Below, piece by piece: positions 22,010 to 33,119 of a stretch of 64,000 nt of DNA. Both the position numbers and the translations under genes were made by a program. The DNA lies in the NCBI GenBank assembly GCA_032690845.1, contig CM064434.1, positions 5,582,108 through 5,646,107 of the forward strand, in the 5' to 3' direction. This DNA comes from Eleusine coracana subsp. coracana. Its lineage: Eukaryota > Streptophyta > Magnoliopsida > Poales > Poaceae. A model generated the notes under the pieces. The model saw only the letters and a list, made by a program, of their open reading frames with translations. It did not search any database and was not told where the DNA came from. Each line of letters opens with the position of its first letter. The stretch's first letter is position 1.

Positions 22010-23181
22010 AAAAAAAATCGGTGAGCCCGGGGCTCACGCGCACGGCAGTGCGCCCCCAGGCGCGATGCCATCCGTGGACAATCGGACGTAGCAGTCCCGC
22101 ACGGTTCCAGCTCGGCTACAGCGTTGTCTCTCACGCGCCGCACGGCTTCCGCGTAGGATCGAAGTTTAGTATTATTTGTTTAAATTGCATTTTATGTTCT
22201 GTAATATAATTTGTTTAAATTTGTAATTATATATTCTAAGTGTATTATGTAAATAAGCTCTTAGAGTCTACAATATGGATGGAGTGTATAATTTGCCATT
22301 GTAATATATACTTTTTAAATGGATAAAATATACTAAAAGTGGATTTTATATTAAAAAACAAGTGTCCGAGAAGACAGATTTGAAAATACATGCAACACTT
22401 ATATCTCGACAGGCCACATCTCTAACATTAAAGTGTTCATCGTTAAAAGAACTTATTGATAAATTACAGAAAGTCATGTATGACTTGAACTTAGAAACGG
22501 CTACTTATCTAAGTGAGATGCATGTAAAATTCAGTAAAAGTTCGCCCACTCTAGATAAATATGTTTGAGAACCATTAAATGGTGTAATATCATTCAAGAT
22601 CACTCAAGTCATAAAAGGTACAAAGTAGACACGTTTTAAAAATCTTATTGAAAAGAACACAGGGAAGAAGAAGAAGAAGAAGAAGAAGAAGAAGAAGAAG
22701 AAGGAGAAGAAGAAGAAGAAAAGTATCGATCTGTCCAATATCTTTTGCTCATGTTCAATACATTTTGATGGAGTGGACAATAATAAATCTTTGTAAATAT
22801 GTTATTTTATAAACATGATTTTATTTTGTTGTTATGAAAACAAACATGTTCTTATGAAAGTAATCATGAATTGTATTAATTTTTTATCATAAGTAAATAA
22901 ATAATTATATACTTTTGTCATGTGATGAGGCAACAATCGTGTAGCATGAAAGCCGGTAATGTGTAATGCAACAAAGTGGAGGGAGGCGCTGCGATGATGA
23001 GCAGAGGCGTGCGCCGAGCGGGTCGCAGGGGCGCTGGAGCCCAGCGGGTCACAGGGGCCTAGCTGGAGCCGTGCGGGATTTGGAGCGTGCGGGACTGCTA
23101 CGACCGATTGTCCGCGGACGGCATCGCGCCTGAGGGCGCACTGCCGTGCCCGTGAGCCCCGGGCTCACCGAATTTTTTTCC
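22010..23181. mobile_element. Mutator-like element with long TIRs
   Basis: Seen: about 120 bp at the left (starting AAAAAAAATCGGTGAGCC, rich in CpG) is repeated inverted at the right end, for example CCCGGGGCTCAC and GGCAGTGCGCCC in both arms. A 9-bp direct repeat GTACTGGGG lies at 22001-22009 and 23182-23190. Known: Mutator-like elements have long TIRs and 9-bp duplications. The AT-rich interior has an (AAG)n tract and a short unrecognised 68-codon frame (22362-22568), with no transposase. The exact terminus is uncertain by two bases because a GG is shared. Confidence 0.85.
22664..22720. repeat. (AAG)n microsatellite
   Basis: Near-perfect GAA/AAG tract of about 57 bp inside the Mutator-like element, with one GGA interruption. 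Confidence 0.9.
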
Positions 23182-23312
23182 GTACTGGGGTGGAGGACTG
23201 GAAAAGGTGTCAAACTAGAAAATCTCGAATTTTAAGTAATTGTTACATATAGCAACATATATATGTGATTATTTTATCTCAGTGAAATGATCACTTGGTG
23301 ATAATCCCGTCC

Positions 23313-24057
23313 TTAATTATTGTCGAACATATAGACTTTACTCTTGTACTCGATCACCCGGACCTCATCTACCCCATTGGCGCTAGACGCACAATCGCCA
23401 TGTCGAAGCAATAGGTCCCGATGCCTTTCGTCGACACGCAGACCATGCATGCCTAGTTTCGTCGCTGATGTAGGGAGGCGGTGGGAGATCCTCACAGTGC
23501 CAGGTATTGCTGTTGTATGAAATGACGTTGTGGAACTTCTTGCGGTGGACCAGGGCATGGAACTGGAATTTCTCCTTCGGGGATGGAGAATTCTCCATGA
23601 CGAAGATGTAGTCGTCTTGTTCTTCTTTGGGTTTGTCTTCTTCTTCTCTGTTACTGGTTTCACCAGCGACGGAGGTGAGGCAGATTGGATACCACTTGCT
23701 CTGTTGGAGGTTGGGCAGGGGTGACGACCCGGCGATCGTCGTCGTCGTAGAGGCAGAAGGCGCCGTTCGACTGGAGGTCTAGGAAAACCGTCTTGCTCTC
23801 CGACGCCGCGACGCAGTCCAGCTTCCGGCCAAGACGAGAGTAAGATCCGTTGTTACCGGGAAGAGCCGCCGGCTGGAATCTCATCCTCGCTTTCCCCAGC
23901 AGTATGCGATCCATCTCTTCACGTCCCCACGATGCCACCCGCCCGTCCGAACGAACAGGTTGTTCTTGGGCGATTCGAGGTTGATGCGATGCACCGACTG
24001 CACGCCCGTGCCGCTTTCCCGCGTCACTAGATTCACGAGACGCAACCGGAGGCTCAT
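23313..24057 (-). pseudogene. DUF1668 family protein, copy 4 (internally deleted)
   Basis: The N-terminus MSLRLRLVNLVTRESGTG and VHRINLESPKNNLFVRTGG are readable from Met 24057. The frame then shifts near 23940 (MDRILLGKARMRFQP) and again near 23720, after CVAASESKTVFLDLQSNGAF. YNSNTWHCEDLPPPPYIS and a frame-shifted copy of the STKGIGTYCFD region follow. The sequence then jumps directly to the C-terminal VIEYKSKVYMFDNN. About 120 residues of the kelch-like core are therefore missing. A dead gene, the shortest in the series. Confidence 0.75.
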
Positions 24058-24189
24058 CGTCAGATTGGGAGACTAGCGCAGCTAATCAGCTTTAGGGTAC
24101 GCGGCAGGGTCATTCACGGGGAGACGAGCCAGCCATACCGAGGGGCTGACTACCTTCCGGTCAACCGTTACTTCAAGTTACGGTCGACT

Positions 24190-25470
24190 CGGTCCTTTAA
24201 GACAAATCATCGAGTCTTCTTCTTCCTTCCTCCGCCTCTTCTATTTTCTCGTCTCAGATCCCGCCGCACCTCCGCCTCCCCCATCTTCTCTGGCGACCTC
24301 CGCCCCCGCCCTCCGCCCCGTCTCCGGCGGCTCCCGCCACCGGATCCGCTGCCCACCACCGCCTCCATGCTAACTCGTCCAACTCTGACGCCCTCACGAC
24401 CATCGCTGGCCCAACCGCACGCCACCGCCACCACGGCCGACGGCGCCATCGCCGCCACATCGTCCCGCCCACCGACCGCCACCACCGCCGGTCCGGCCTT
24501 CTCCCCCCCCCCCCCCCCCCCCCCAAACCTTCCATATCCGGTGGCCATGGAAGATCCCACCCTAGAAACCCGAACCCCCTAACCCTAACCCTAATGACCA
24601 GAAGTTTTGTAAATTCCGGTGACCGGAATATAGCAAATCCCCATACCGAACCTGGTGAGCACGTCAACCCAATACTAGGCCTGCATATGGAATAGGGCCT
24701 ATGCCTATGGGCCCATCTCAAATATCTAGGCCGACCGTGTCAAATAGTATTTAGGTTTTCTTCTCGGAAACCCTAACGCGTGAGGGGTCACGGGAAAGCG
24801 TGAGTGCGTGACCCCCCCCCCCCCCGCATGTGGCCCGGCCTAGGAAGAAGGGCGCGGTGGCAGGAGCGCGCCATGGCAGAGCGCCAGGGTGGGGCGGGCG
24901 GCGCGACGCGGCGGCGAGGGTGTCGCCGCATCGTCGGAGGTGGTTTACTGCGGGCCGTGGCGACGATGGCAGACGAGGCTTGGCAGCAGAGCGCAAGGGT
25001 GGGGCGGGCGGCGAGGGCGCCACCGCGTCGCCGGCCAGCGGATTAGCGCGGGCGGTGGCGCCAGAGTAGAGGAAGACGATGGTGGAGCTCGAGACGGCGG
25101 TGGAGCGCGGGTGGGGTGCGGGCGACGAGGACGCCGCCGCGTCGCCAGTGGTGGTTTAACGCCGGCGGCTTTATGGGGTCTGGGTTGTCCGGGGCCTAAG
25201 CAAGCCGGCGGACATGGAAGGTTCAAGGGGGGAGGCGGCGGGCATAGCAATGGGCGGCGGAGTGGCGGTGCGGCGTCAGGCACCGCCGGAGCCGCGGGGG
25301 GCAGGCAGGCGGCGGGCGGGGCTGGCAGCGGGGGAGCGCGAGGCGGATAAACGCGGCAAGCTTGAAGCGCTGCAATCATGGTGGACGCGGCAGCTGGAGC
25401 CGGCGGGAGGCCACATGGCGCTCAGCGGGATGGGTCACGCGTCGCGCGTTAACCTGCTCCTTTTCTTCTG
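24190..25470. other. GC-rich block with poly-C tracts, no gene assigned
   Basis: Very GC-rich with open frames in most phases, a compositional effect. Holds homopolymer C tracts at 24503-24524 (22 bases) and 24812-24825 (14 bases) and three CCCTAA units (24577-24594). It lies just upstream of the YTH exon and might be captured upstream exon or promoter sequence, but no domain is recognisable. Confidence 0.5.
24577..24594. repeat. Three tandem CCCTAA units (telomere-like)
   Basis: Reads CCCTAACCCTAACCCTAA. Plant telomeres are CCCTAAA, but AACCCTAA telo-box motifs are frequent in plant 5' regions, so a short interstitial motif is the modest interpretation. Confidence 0.7.
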
Positions 25471-25509
25471 ATGTGTCTTTTTAAGTGGTCAGTCTGTTGC
25501 TCTTGCTAG

Positions 25510-25641
25510 ATGGTGCGCCATGTTGATATTAACAAGACAGTGGAACACTTGCAGCAGGACAAGTGGATTGGCTATTTCCGTATCAAGTGGCACATTGTAA
25601 ATGGTGTTCCGGATGGCTTGCTGAAGCACATAAATGGCAAG
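25510..25641 (+). pseudogene. Single YTH-domain (ECT-type m6A reader) exon
   Basis: Seen: 44 codons reading VDINKTVEHLQQDKWIGYF and RIKWHIVNGVPDGLLKHI, bounded by a splice acceptor (TTGCTAG) and donor (AAG|GTATGC). Known: plant ECT proteins carry VDFNKTVEYWQQDKW followed by PVKWHIVKDxPN in the YTH fold, which binds N6-methyladenosine in RNA. Only one exon is present, with no neighbouring YTH exons seen on either side. Inferred: a genomic fragment captured with its intron edges, probably by a transposon whose ends I could not define. Confidence 0.7.
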
Positions 25642-26829
25642 GTATGCGTGCTTTTCAACACAAACCGATCCTTTTTCCCTATTGGTTATGGGTAATGCGA
25701 TATTTACCTTTCATGTGTGCCGTTGGATCAAATTTTGAAAATAAAGAAAAAAGAATGCTAAATACTAAGGTTGTTTTTGTTAGCCGTGACGAGTTTTGTT
25801 GGAAATTGAACTCATCATAGTATGGTTTTCAAAAATGTACAAGTACAAAACTTTTGTTTTCAAAATAAGTAGAGTAGTTGCACATTCCACTGGAAGTCCA
25901 GATGAATACATTCCATCCCCACTATTTTTAGCTAGGAAAACAAGCTGACTCTCGTTCTTGACTCTATATCAATTGTCAAATCAACATATTAATAGTTGTA
26001 GCTTTGGATAAGCTAATATTGCATCAAGCTAGTAAATATTAGGACAATGATAAATTTGTTAATTTATTAGATCTGAACAAAAAAGGAAAAATCATGCATT
26101 TAGCAAGTTTAGATTACATTTGGTTGATAAAGAAAACATATTGACGACCTTCTTTATCTAGGTTTCACCAACAAAAAGCAGCCAATTTAACATCACATCA
26201 AATTACTTGAAATTATTTTAAAATATAATGTAAAAGAAAGAGGCAAAGTTAGGAGTATCTCATGCATGGACCTTTTTGTGCTTGATTTATGTTTAAGTAT
26301 ATATGTCTTCATCACTCTTTAACAATATTTTTTTCTTTAACTCGTCTCCTCTTATCTTTGAGCTATTCTTGGCTCTAACTTTAATTTGGTCTCACTTTTT
26401 TATTGTTTGATAATCAACAAGTACGTTGATATGTTCTTTCGAGGTGGCTCCAAATAGAGCAACGTATAACTGCCGGTCAAACAAAATTGGCTTCCATAGG
26501 AAGATTCTGACATGGGGATAGTTGAATTTTATATATTTTAACTTATTTAATCTTAAATTTTAATAATCCTAAACTTTTCTAACATATAATGAAACTTCTA
26601 TACCTAGAAATATCCTAACATCAAATGAGAGAAAATACTTTTAGGTAAATAAATAAATAAATTTGACCTAGTAATTTAAATCTTAATCTAAACTAATATA
26701 ATTTAGAGGTGTTCGTCTAACACCAAAAATTTGATGTCGTGATATCCGTGCGTGGCGTGGAGTACTCAAATTCCCATTGGTCCGCCTTCATTGCTTGTTC
26801 CAAACATGGGAGTCGCTATCCGAAATCCC
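25642..26829. other. AT-rich, no gene recognised
   Basis: About 1.2 kb of low-GC sequence with frequent stops in all frames. The first part may be the intron that followed the YTH exon. No other YTH exon was found. Confidence 0.5.
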
Positions 26830-27620
26830 CTCTTTGTTGAGTGCCCAAAACACACGGTAAAGGCTTAAATACACTCGGCAAAGAGCACTCGATACAAATT
26901 TACTCGGCAAAATGCTCTTTGCCGAGTGTATTCCATGGTGCACTCAACAAAGGCTTTACCGAGTATCAAAATACACTCGACAAAGACTTGCACTTGGCAA
27001 AACCTAAATCATGAAAAAACTCAAAAATAGCAAACAAAAAAAATCATGTCGAGGAACCCTGCCCGCCCATCCCCGTCTCAAGTCGCAAGTCACGACATTT
27101 TTTCAAGCACTACACGGCCAAGTGCGCCGACCAAGATTCGACCAGGACCTCCCCTTCACGCGAAGAGTCCCCTGGCACTGCATCACACATTTATTTGTAA
27201 TTTTACTTTGTGTTCACTCTTTTTAAATTTTATCTCTTTGCCAAGTGTTTTTTGTTAGGCACTCGGCAAAGACCATGTATGTCAAGTGTAAAAAATAATA
27301 CACTCAACAAAGACCTTGTTTGCCGAGTGTCAGAAAAGAGACACTCGACAAAGATATTGTCTGAAAATTTCAAACTTATTTTTGGTTGATAAGATTAATT
27401 CAAATTGAAAAAAGTATTAAACTATAAAGTTGCATAACTTTGTATGATCTACAACTTTAATTTTGGTTATTTATTCATCCAACAAAGATATAACAACATT
27501 ATTCACAAATCATATACGTGTGACTTATAGTTTCATAAAACTATATCAAACATATGGATTTTGTGGACAATGTTGTATATCAATTTGAGTAATACACTAA
27601 TGATCAAAATAAAAGATGTA
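26830..27620. mobile_element. CACTA remnant without clear termini
   Basis: Clusters of GCCGAGTG and CACTCGGCAAAG subterminal repeats (26830-27000 and 27235-27360) enclose a tRNA-like module. They are followed by the AT-rich core shared with the elements at 3240 and 19878. No CACTA terminus or target duplication could be found. Confidence 0.65.
27128..27189 (-). other. tRNA-like module inside the CACTA remnant
   Basis: Minus strand has GTGATGCAGTGCCAGGGGA (A-box-like) and GGTCGAATCTTGGTC (close to a B box). Third copy of the module seen at 4083 and 20181. Confidence 0.4.
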
Positions 27621-27744
27621 GATGTTCACTTAATGTTTTTGCTAGTATACTTTAAGAACAAACAACTAAATGAGGATGGCGTAAAAGATTTAAGAAAAGG
27701 ATGTACGTCCGTCAAAGTGTTCTGGGTTATTCTAGCATTAATTT

Positions 27745-28286
27745 GGAAAATTTGTGTGAGAGACACTAAGAAATAGCAGTTTTGTCCACAATACTAACAG
27801 TTTTGTTTTTGTCTAATACACACTACGATTTTGGGTACTCTCGTCTGTGACATATTATTATTATTTAATACTTATTTTCAACTTTTTTATCTCAACGTAT
27901 AAACATATTAAAACTTGAATCTTTGCACAAACATGTTGTATTCTTTATCATTAAAAAAATAGAGCTAGATTTTTTTTTATTATTCACATGATTTATTTAT
28001 TATTTTAATATTTAATTTGTCAAACAACCCATGCCAAACAATAACAAAAAATATATGTTTATATTTTTTTTATGATAGAGAATACAACAATATATGTTTG
28101 TGCAAATTTCAAATATCAATGTATTTTGTATATTGAGATAAAAAAAGTTAAAAATAATTGTTAAACGGTAATAGTGTGACACAGACGAAAGAATTTAAAA
28201 TCGTAGTATATCTCAGACAAAAACGTAAATTGTGAGTGTGTTGTGGACGAAACCACCGTTCCTCAGTGCCTCTCACACAAATTTCC
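27745..28286. mobile_element. Foldback MITE of Mutator type, 9-bp target duplication
   Basis: Two inverted arms of about 230 bp, starting GGAAAATTTGTGTGAGAG at the left and (reversed) GGAAATTTGTGTGAGAG at the right, are separated by about 85 bp. Flanking repeats CATTAATTT (27736-27744) and CATTATTTT (28287-28295) agree at 8 of 9 positions. AT-rich and non-coding. Transcription through it would form a long hairpin RNA. Confidence 0.8.
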
Positions 28287-28771
28287 CATTATTTTCTAAC
28301 GTTGGATGTTTGTCACCAAGTGAGTTTTTACTAATTACTGCTATATCTATCTACGATTTAACCGACAGGGAAGAAGGGTTGTTCATAGCAAACCTATATC
28401 CTGGATGTTAAAAGCATCTTTTTTTTTTCATGGCAGGGCATCCTCTGAAATTTCATTACTTGTAAGCAACGAAATTACACAGCAACGTGCTACTTGATAA
28501 GGTTGAGTACATTTGTTGCGATTGCAATAGCGAAATAAAAAGAGTTTTTACCAGCAAGCTGGAATTTTCTCAGCAGCTTCTGATTATATCCACAAAACTA
28601 GTATTGGGTTTGCAGAAGTAGATTTACTTGGAGCACGAACTCGGATGTATCTCTTGTGCTTCATAATTAATCACCAGGATCCTTCCTTCCAACCGGGCAT
28701 TCCCAGGCGTCTCATCGGTACCACGAGATAATAATAAAAACTTATTATTATTTTTATTTCTTGTTTTTAGC
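28287..28771. other. 3' flank of DUF1668 copy 5, no gene
   Basis: No coding frame or repeat is recognised between the MITE and the DUF1668 stop codon. It probably holds the ancestral 3' UTR and terminator. Confidence 0.4.
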
Positions 28772-28981
28772 TCAGAGAACAGGCTTGATGGTAATATTGT
28801 CATCCTTGTCCAACATGTAGACTTTGCTCTTGTGCTCGATCACCCTGATCCCTTCTACTCCTTTGGTACTAGCCTCGTCGTGATCATTATCATCGCTGTC
28901 GTTGTCACAAACACCACGAGGCACCAGCTCCACGCCGGTGAACAAGGCAAACCTCTTGTTCACTTCCTCATGGTAACAGTG
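28772..28981 (-). pseudogene. DUF1668 copy 5, C-terminal piece
   Basis: Reads HCYHEEVNKRFALFTGVELV, an Asp-rich stretch, then VIEHKSKVYMLDKDDNITI and the stop. The upstream side is broken exactly at the CACTA element that starts at 28982. The coding sequence resumes at 33120 on the other side of the GTG target duplication. Confidence 0.8.
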
Positions 28982-29466
28982 CACTATCGGAAAACCGGTA
29001 TTTTGTTATGTGCCTACAACACACGGCAAAGGCCATTATACACACGGTAAAGGCTTTGCTGTGTGCAGCACACGGCAAAGGCCGGACGATAAATAAGACC
29101 GACGGTGAACATCTATTTGCCGTGTTCTAAGGGTCGGGCACATGGAAAACATTTTTGCCATGGGCCAATGGCAGGACACACGGTAAACATGGCCGTTAAC
29201 GGCACTGTGAATCTGCTGACCCGGGGGGGTTTGCCGTGTGCCCTATGTACTGGCACACGACAACAATTTAGCCCTTTGTCATGTGCCCCATGGTCTGGCA
29301 CACGGCAAAGTTAAGGCACCTTTGCCGTGTGCCAGCTGCAGCACACGGCAAAAAGGGTTTTCAGGTTGGCAGATTCGGCCTCTTTGCCGTGTGCCTCCAT
29401 ACTAGCACACGGTTTCTATTTTTTTCTATTATTTTACTGTTTTAATATCAAAAATACTGCACAAAA

Positions 29467-29574
29467 ATATATCACATGACATCATATTACCACAATATAT
29501 CACATCACATACCACAATATATCACATCACATACCACAATATATCACATCACATACTACAATATATCACACACA
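29467..29574. repeat. Minisatellite, about 22-bp unit
   Basis: Four near-identical CAATATATCACATCACATAC units in tandem just inside the left subterminal region of the CACTA element. Confidence 0.8.
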
Positions 29575-29647
29575 TCACCATAAAACCGAAAGGAATCCAC
29601 AAACATCATCATCCACAAGTAGTGTGATCTTTTATTACACAAAGTAA

Positions 29648-30560
29648 CTAAGGTGCGTTGAAAGGCGGCGTAGAGGGGTTGAGCTGTGGCACAGACGGGA
29701 ACAACTGTTGTGGGGGAATGTCGGTGACATGCCCGCCGACACGTTTGACGTATTTGATGCCGCCGATTGATTCTATAGAAAGTTAATGCCTCTCAGTGAA
29801 TATAATATGAAATGATTGTAAGACAACAAGTTTATAAATGAATGTCTAAGTCTCTAAATCATTGTAAGTTTCTAAATCTCTAATACTTGAAATGAATGAA
29901 CAAGGTTATGTAGTAGATTTCCTGAGGAGTTGCTGGAGCTGGATGTGACAAAATCGAAGGCGGTGGTAGTGCTCCTCCCAAGTGAGCATGCATGCTTTGA
30001 ATGTAAGCATACAGGTTGGCCACATCCACCCGCTGCCTCGTCGCCTCCTCCTGCCGCTGCCTTCTCTCTTCGGCCAGCTGAGCCTACAACGCAATTTTCA
30101 TCCCAATGTTACAATGCAAATCAAATACGTGTTTAGTTATTGAATGCTTGATGTATGAGAGAGAAATAACCTCAAGTTGTTGCACTTGCATCTGTGCCAC
30201 TGTTTGACGTGGGCGTATGGTCGGGCCACTACTCGACGTGTCCCTAGCTCGAATCTGGGAGAGGGTGAGAGTGTTCGTCGTGTCCACAATGCTGTCGCCA
30301 ATGATCAACCGGCCATGCTTCTTTCCTCCCCCCGCCCTCATGATCACCTCGGCATCAAGAGGGTGGGCTGTCGGATCCCAATCTGGGCCATGGAGCTGCT
30401 TTCCCACCTCGGTGTACGCAGTGATACGAGAGTACACGGAGGGATTGCTGTACGCTGAGGGCGGGTCATTCGGGTCGTAGGTGGCCTGAGAAGACTTGGC
30501 CTCGTGGGACATAGCCCATCCAATAAACTCGGGGCACTCCGCATCTTCATGCGACTGGGA
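29648..30560 (-). pseudogene. CACTA TnpA-like protein, C-terminal exons
   Basis: Known: the Ptta/En/Spm plant transposase family (PF03004) supplies TnpA-type DNA-binding proteins that bind subterminal repeats. Seen: exon 30560-30171 (HEDAECPEFIGWAMSHEAKS, then TAYTEVGKQLHGPDWDPT, ending in a Gln-rich VAQMQVQQLE), intron 30170-30084 (GT...AG), exon from 30083 (AQLAEERRQRQEEATRQR, a coiled-coil-like stretch, then VANLYAYIQSMHAHLGGALP), and a possible last exon 29773-29648 ending in a Pro-rich tail and TAG. The N-terminal domain is not found upstream, apart from a possible short exon near 30870-30915. A partial gene, probably not producing functional protein alone. Confidence 0.7.
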
Positions 30561-31339
30561 CTGCAAAAGAAGAACAAATTAATCACATTTTTTTATAGAA
30601 TGGAGCATGGAATCTAACCCCAACTATAGATTGTGTATTCGGAGAACAACACGGAGGTGATGCTGAAACTCAGTCTCGGATAGCGTGGAACATGGAATCT
30701 AACCCCAACTACACATCCATGGGCTGTCCAAAAAATGTGGATAATTCGAAATAGATACGGTTGTACATATGCAAATATCTGCATATTTTTAACCGTATCT
30801 CTTTCGAATGGGAGACACCTAAGGTTACGTGACCTACAAACATGATATGAAAAGAGGAGTCTTGTATGTCTCACCTTGCGACGTTGCGAAGTGACAAGCC
30901 AAGATCCGAGCCTGTCTCTGCAAAATATCAAAAACACCTATTAGTGTTAAATTAAAAAAAATTCCAACAAGAACCAAATTCTAAATCCAAATGCTCCTTG
31001 ACAATTAATCACAACACACCTGCTCTATCGAGCAGCAAAAACATGTTTTTTTTTACAATTACAAATGCTCCTTGACAATTGATTACTGATCATGCTGGTT
31101 CTCCATAGATCAGGAAAGATTATGGACAGAAGTAACGGAGATTTAGCTCTCGACCACTATCATCGATACAAGGTAAGAATCAGAAAGAGCAAAGTGTATG
31201 TATTCATCCGTACTTATAGATGCATTTTCCAATCAAGTAAAGTAAAAATGTAGGCATCGTAACTTTTCTCCTAGTCTCTAACAGGAGGACATAGAGATCA
31301 TGCATTTAAATTGTGCTTATCTGATGTGTGCTTATTAAC

Positions 31340-31745
31340 GCGAGGGTCGGAGCGGAGCCTTACCCGAACACGAGGGAGACGGTGTTGTGGTCAGGCTCGG
31401 GGGCAGACGGTGCTGGGGAAGGGCCGGGATGAGGCAAGGCGACCTCGACCGCCGGCCAGCCAGAGAGGAGGAGCGGTGACGGGCGCGGCCGGGTGGGGTC
31501 GCGCCGGGGCGAGCGCCAGCCGGGGGCAGGCTCACGGCGGGGCAGGGCAACCTCTGGCCGGGGACGGGGTCGCGTCGGGGCGAGCGCCGGCCGGGTGCAG
31601 GCTTGCGGCGGGGCGGGGTCGCGCCAGGCAGGCCGGGTGCAGGCTTGCGACGGGGCGTGGCGGATCCGGCAGGGGGCGGGGGGGGGGGGGGGGGGGGGCT
31701 CCGGCGGAGTGTTGCGATGGAAGTGAGAGTGTTGAGTGAGAGAGA
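31340..31745. other. GC-rich block with poly-G tract in the CACTA element
   Basis: GC-rich with open frames in several phases, ending near a run of 21 G (31678-31698). GCGACGGGGCG-like words recur. It may be the promoter or first-exon region of the TnpA-like gene, since it lies upstream of it on the minus strand. No domain visible. Confidence 0.4.
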
Positions 31746-33119
31746 GACGACTTCGAAAACGGCTAAGTCCCCTCGTGTTTGCCGTGTGCCAAGATCTGGG
31801 GCACACGGCAAACAAGACATCTTTGCCGTGTGCCAAGATCCAGGGCACACGGAGAGATGTTTTTTTTATGAAAAACAAATCAATTTTTTTTACACGACTA
31901 TTACCAGTGTTGGAATTATTTTAAAAAAAATAAAAAACTCTTTGCCGTGTACTGAACTGCGAGGCACACGGCAAAATTGTTTTCAGAATATATTTTCTAC
32001 CTTATTATTATTACTTATATACTATTTTTTTTGTTTATTTAAGCACAAATATGTCCTTATTTAATTGAATAAAAAGTTCACACACACAAAATTCTATTAT
32101 TTCATATACTTTTACGAACATTTCATTTTGTACAAATTAGAATTACATATAGTTACAGTTAATTCAAAAAAATTACCATACAAATCCGAGAAAGTACCAA
32201 AAATTAAGATCAAGCATTTTGTGCATTCTATTGTATGTAGAAAAAATACTGAATTCAAATTCTATTTCGAAGGTTATTGCATCTATGAACTTGACCACGT
32301 CCTCTCTCTCATGTCTATAGAACTTTCTCGCAACATTCCGTCTACAAGCATTATACGTGATAAAATATTAAAAACAAGCTCAACTATTTATCACATGCTT
32401 GGTTTCTGATAAAAGGATAAATGGAAAAATCCGATGAACTTTATACTTCATTTCAATTTTATATAATTTAAATACTATTTAATACAACATTCATGTTAAT
32501 GTTTCGTGCATACGATTTTAAAAATTTTATGTGAACTACTGTGTAAGGTCTCAATCTAGTATGAATATAAGGAATATCATTTATTGACTCACTATATCCT
32601 ATTATTTCATGTACTTGTAGTGCAAATTTCATTCACACAAAATAAATCATGTAAATAAAATTATTTATTAAATATAATAAACAGAGCAAAAAATTACTCA
32701 AATTGAAACATAGGGTAATAGTAATTGTTTGTGAAGTACAAGAAAAAATTTGAGGAAGGATGGATGAATTTTTGAATATGTTTGTCGTGTGTCCAACTAT
32801 GCGTAGCACACGGTAAAGAGACCTCTTTACCGTGTGTTGGATGGTGGCACGCGGCAAACAGTAACAGTGGGGCAGCGGCTTCGGTGGCTTAGCTAAGGGT
32901 GGAATGGTTGCCGTGTGTCACCTGTGTGGCACACGGCAAAGGGGCCTTTTACCATGTGTCATCCTTCTGGCACACGGCAAAAGGTAGTTTTGTCGTGTGT
33001 CAATTGTGCGCCGTGTGCTGGTCGGTTGACACACGGCAGAGGGCAGTTTTGCCGTGTGTCCGATCTTTGGCTCATGGCACAGCTTGCGGCACATGGCAAA
33101 ATGCGGGTTTCCAGTAGTG

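Larger units (their letters stand above)
28982..33119. mobile_element. CACTA element inside DUF1668 copy 5, GTG target duplication
   Basis: Left end CACTATCGGAAAACCGG, right end (reverse) CACTACTGGAAACCCGC, with GTG at 28979-28981 and 33120-33122. Both ends carry dense TTTGCCGTGTGCC / GGCACACGGCAAA repeats (28990-29415 and 31770-33110). The 4.1 kb interior has TnpA-like exons on the minus strand and a GC-rich block but no TnpD transposase. It is therefore a deletion derivative needing a helper. Confidence 0.92.

Noticed and set aside
24577..24594. Interstitial telomere
   Set aside because: Only three units, of CCCTAA and not the plant CCCTAAA; probably a telo-box-like motif.
24254..25350. 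Several long overlapping open frames on both strands in the GC-rich block
   Set aside because: Stop codons are rare at this GC content; the frames are low-complexity Arg/Gly/Pro/Ala, overlap each other and show no domain.
29467..29574. CRISPR-like array of about 22-bp repeats
   Set aside because: The units are contiguous without spacers; it is a simple minisatellite in a eukaryotic transposon.
31311..31878. Pro/Arg-rich and Gly-rich open frames around the poly-G tract
   Set aside because: Compositional artefacts of a GC-rich block in a CACTA element; no conserved motif.
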